Source: Bacteroidota bacterium (GTDB taxonomy: Bacteria > Bacteroidota > Rhodothermia > Rhodothermales > UBA10348). Taken from it: a stretch of DNA of 5,863 nucleotides. A model generated the notes under the pieces. It saw only the letters and a program-made list of their open reading frames with translations, ran no database searches and was not told the DNA's origin. The stretch lies in NCBI GenBank assembly GCA_022571135.1, contig JACZYK010000179.1, forward strand, positions 1-5,863, written 5' to 3'. Position numbers and translations under genes: made by a program. Within the stretch, counting starts at the first letter, position 1, and every line of letters starts with the position of its first letter. Of the stretch, positions 4,882-5,863 are shown piece after piece.

Positions 4882-5863
4882 ATGCATGAGACTGAGGAAG
4901 TCAATATGGCATCACTCTATAAGCGCAGAACGTATTACTATGGGCAGTGGTACAACGCTAGACGCACTCCCCGACGCATACGCCTATCCCTGCGCACTCG
5001 TCGTCGAACGGACGCAAAAAGGCTACTAGTCTCCCTTGATTCAGCCTACATTCGAGGCCGATGGGATCCGTGGGTACAAACAGTCGATGAGTGTCATGGG
5101 CGTTCACGGGCTCCCAAGCGTTTCTCGGATGCAGTAGCAGAATTCCTGAGCGAGAAAGAATCTCTGGTCTCGGTCGCCACGATTATCAGTTACGAGAGCG
5201 TACTATCTCTTTTCCGTCGAGAATTGAGCAGCGCGTTCGTAAAAATAGAGGCGCTGACGTCCGCCGAATTGTCGTCTGTCATTTACGGTTATGACGTTGC
5301 TGAATCGACAAGGAAGCAGCGATACCGGATACTCCGCGTCTACTTCAACTGGTGCGTGAAGCGTGGGTATCTCAAAACATCACCACTTGATGCCATACCG
5401 ATTCCTCGTCCGGAAGAAGCCCGTCCGCGAGTCGTCCGTTGGGATGACCTGACGAGGATATGTGATGTTATTTTAATTGATTATGCGATCAAAAATGAAC
5501 GTGCACGAGGTCACTGCGCCAAAAGTGATCTGCTCTGGCTGATTCCGCTTTTCAAGTTCGCATATTTGAGCGGGATGAGGATTTCCGAGCTTGGGCGACT
5601 TCGCTGGGAGGACATTAACTGGAAGTTACGCACACTTTGGATTCAGAAACAGAAGTCGCGGAAGCAGTCATCTATCGCGATAAGCGAAACGGCTCTCGAT
5701 GTACTCAAAAAAATTACGTACCGTAGCGAATGCCCATTTGTTTTTGCATCTCCCCGATTCCGGAAAGCCAGTCGCAGCACACATGCATTCTGCAACAGGG
5801 CTAGTAGATCGTTCACCAATTATCGGAAGAAAGCAGGGATCGTTGAACCGCTCACATTTCACG
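4882..5863 (+). CDS. Tyrosine recombinase / integrase, 3' end cut by window
   Basis: 327 codons are visible and the gene continues past the right edge. The N-terminal part (about residues 9-65: MASLYKRRTYYYGQWY, then an Arg-rich stretch and DAKRLL) matches the arm-site-binding domain of phage and island integrases. The core-binding helical domain covers about 79-175 (FSDAVAEFL... STRKQRYRILRVYFNWCVKRGYL). The catalytic domain starts near 185; visible active-site residues are Arg233 in SGMRISEL, Lys258 in the beta-hairpin (QKQKSRK), and His327 in LTFH, the first residue of HxxR. The second Arg, His/Trp and the nucleophile Tyr must lie outside. The enzyme would catalyse site-specific integration and excision. 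It begins 45 bp after the M28 stop with no terminator between. Codons are more AT-rich (ATA, AAA, TTA) than in the M28 gene, suggesting transfer. No frameshift or stop is seen, so it looks intact so far. Confidence 0.9.
   Translation, partial: MHETEEVNMASLYKRRTYYYGQWYNARRTPRRIRLSLRTRRRTDAKRLLVSLDSAYIRGRWDPWVQTVDECHGRSRAPKRFSDAVAEFLSEKESLVSVATIISYESVLSLFRRELSSAFVKIEALTSAELSSVIYGYDVAESTRKQRYRILRVYFNWCVKRGYLKTSPLDAIPIPRPEEARPRVVRWDDLTRICDVILIDYAIKNERARGHCAKSDLLWLIPLFKFAYLSGMRISELGRLRWEDINWKLRTLWIQKQKSRKQSSIAISETALDVLKKITYRSECPFVFASPRFRKASRSTHAFCNRASRSFTNYRKKAGIVEPLTFH

Noticed and set aside
3541..4887. 448-residue open frame opposite the M28 gene
   Set aside because: It is a long antisense shadow caused by codon bias of the M28 gene. 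Its translation is rich in His, Arg and Pro with no domain, while the plus strand has a complete zinc site.
1..5863. CRISPR array, tRNA, rRNA or insertion-sequence transposase
   Set aside because: No regularly spaced repeats, no T-loop signature with an acceptor stem, and no transposase motifs were seen on either strand.

Overview
The window looks like chromosomal DNA from a Gram-negative, moderately GC-rich bacterium. Support comes from three exported proteins with signal peptides, one of them a probable outer-membrane beta-barrel ending in Phe. The pairing of a secreted amidohydrolase with a carboxypeptidase Q-like M28 peptidase is reminiscent of Rhodothermota/Bacteroidota or Gemmatimonadota. 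That placement is an impression from protein style and was not tested by search. Some genes have a clear Shine-Dalgarno sequence (integrase, amidohydrolase, SWIM protein); the M28 and barrel genes do not.

Layout. Bases 1-396 hold no convincing complete gene. They contain an 11-bp inverted repeat at the very edge, an AT-rich stretch with a possible -10 element, and a strong structured terminator (252-332) with a 7-T tail. Bases 397-741 encode a small SWIM zinc-finger protein. Directly after it is a pair of CBS domains (to 1195) that looks like the tail of a larger gene: its presumed N-terminal part is missing, and the bases just before it read like protein in a different frame. A perfect 10-bp GC-rich hairpin closes this unit. 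The left part (1-1225) therefore looks rearranged, as if accessory DNA were joined to a chromosomal gene remnant.

The central part (1353-4836) is ordinary, well-preserved chromosome. A secreted metal-dependent amidohydrolase converges with a small outer-membrane barrel protein, with only 5 bp between their stop codons. A 215-bp divergent promoter region then leads to a secreted M28 metallopeptidase of the carboxypeptidase Q type. The two hydrolases probably act on peptides or related amides in the periplasm or outside the cell; no evidence ties them to one pathway.

At 4882 the style changes to a more AT-rich, rarer-codon gene for a tyrosine recombinase/integrase with a strong ribosome binding site. 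It runs off the right end exactly at the catalytic HxxR histidine. It probably marks the edge of a mobile element that continues to the right. No CRISPR array, tRNA, rRNA or recognisable new defence system is visible. The most unusual parts are the SWIM/CBS junction, the possible small RNA upstream of it, and the island edge at the integrase.
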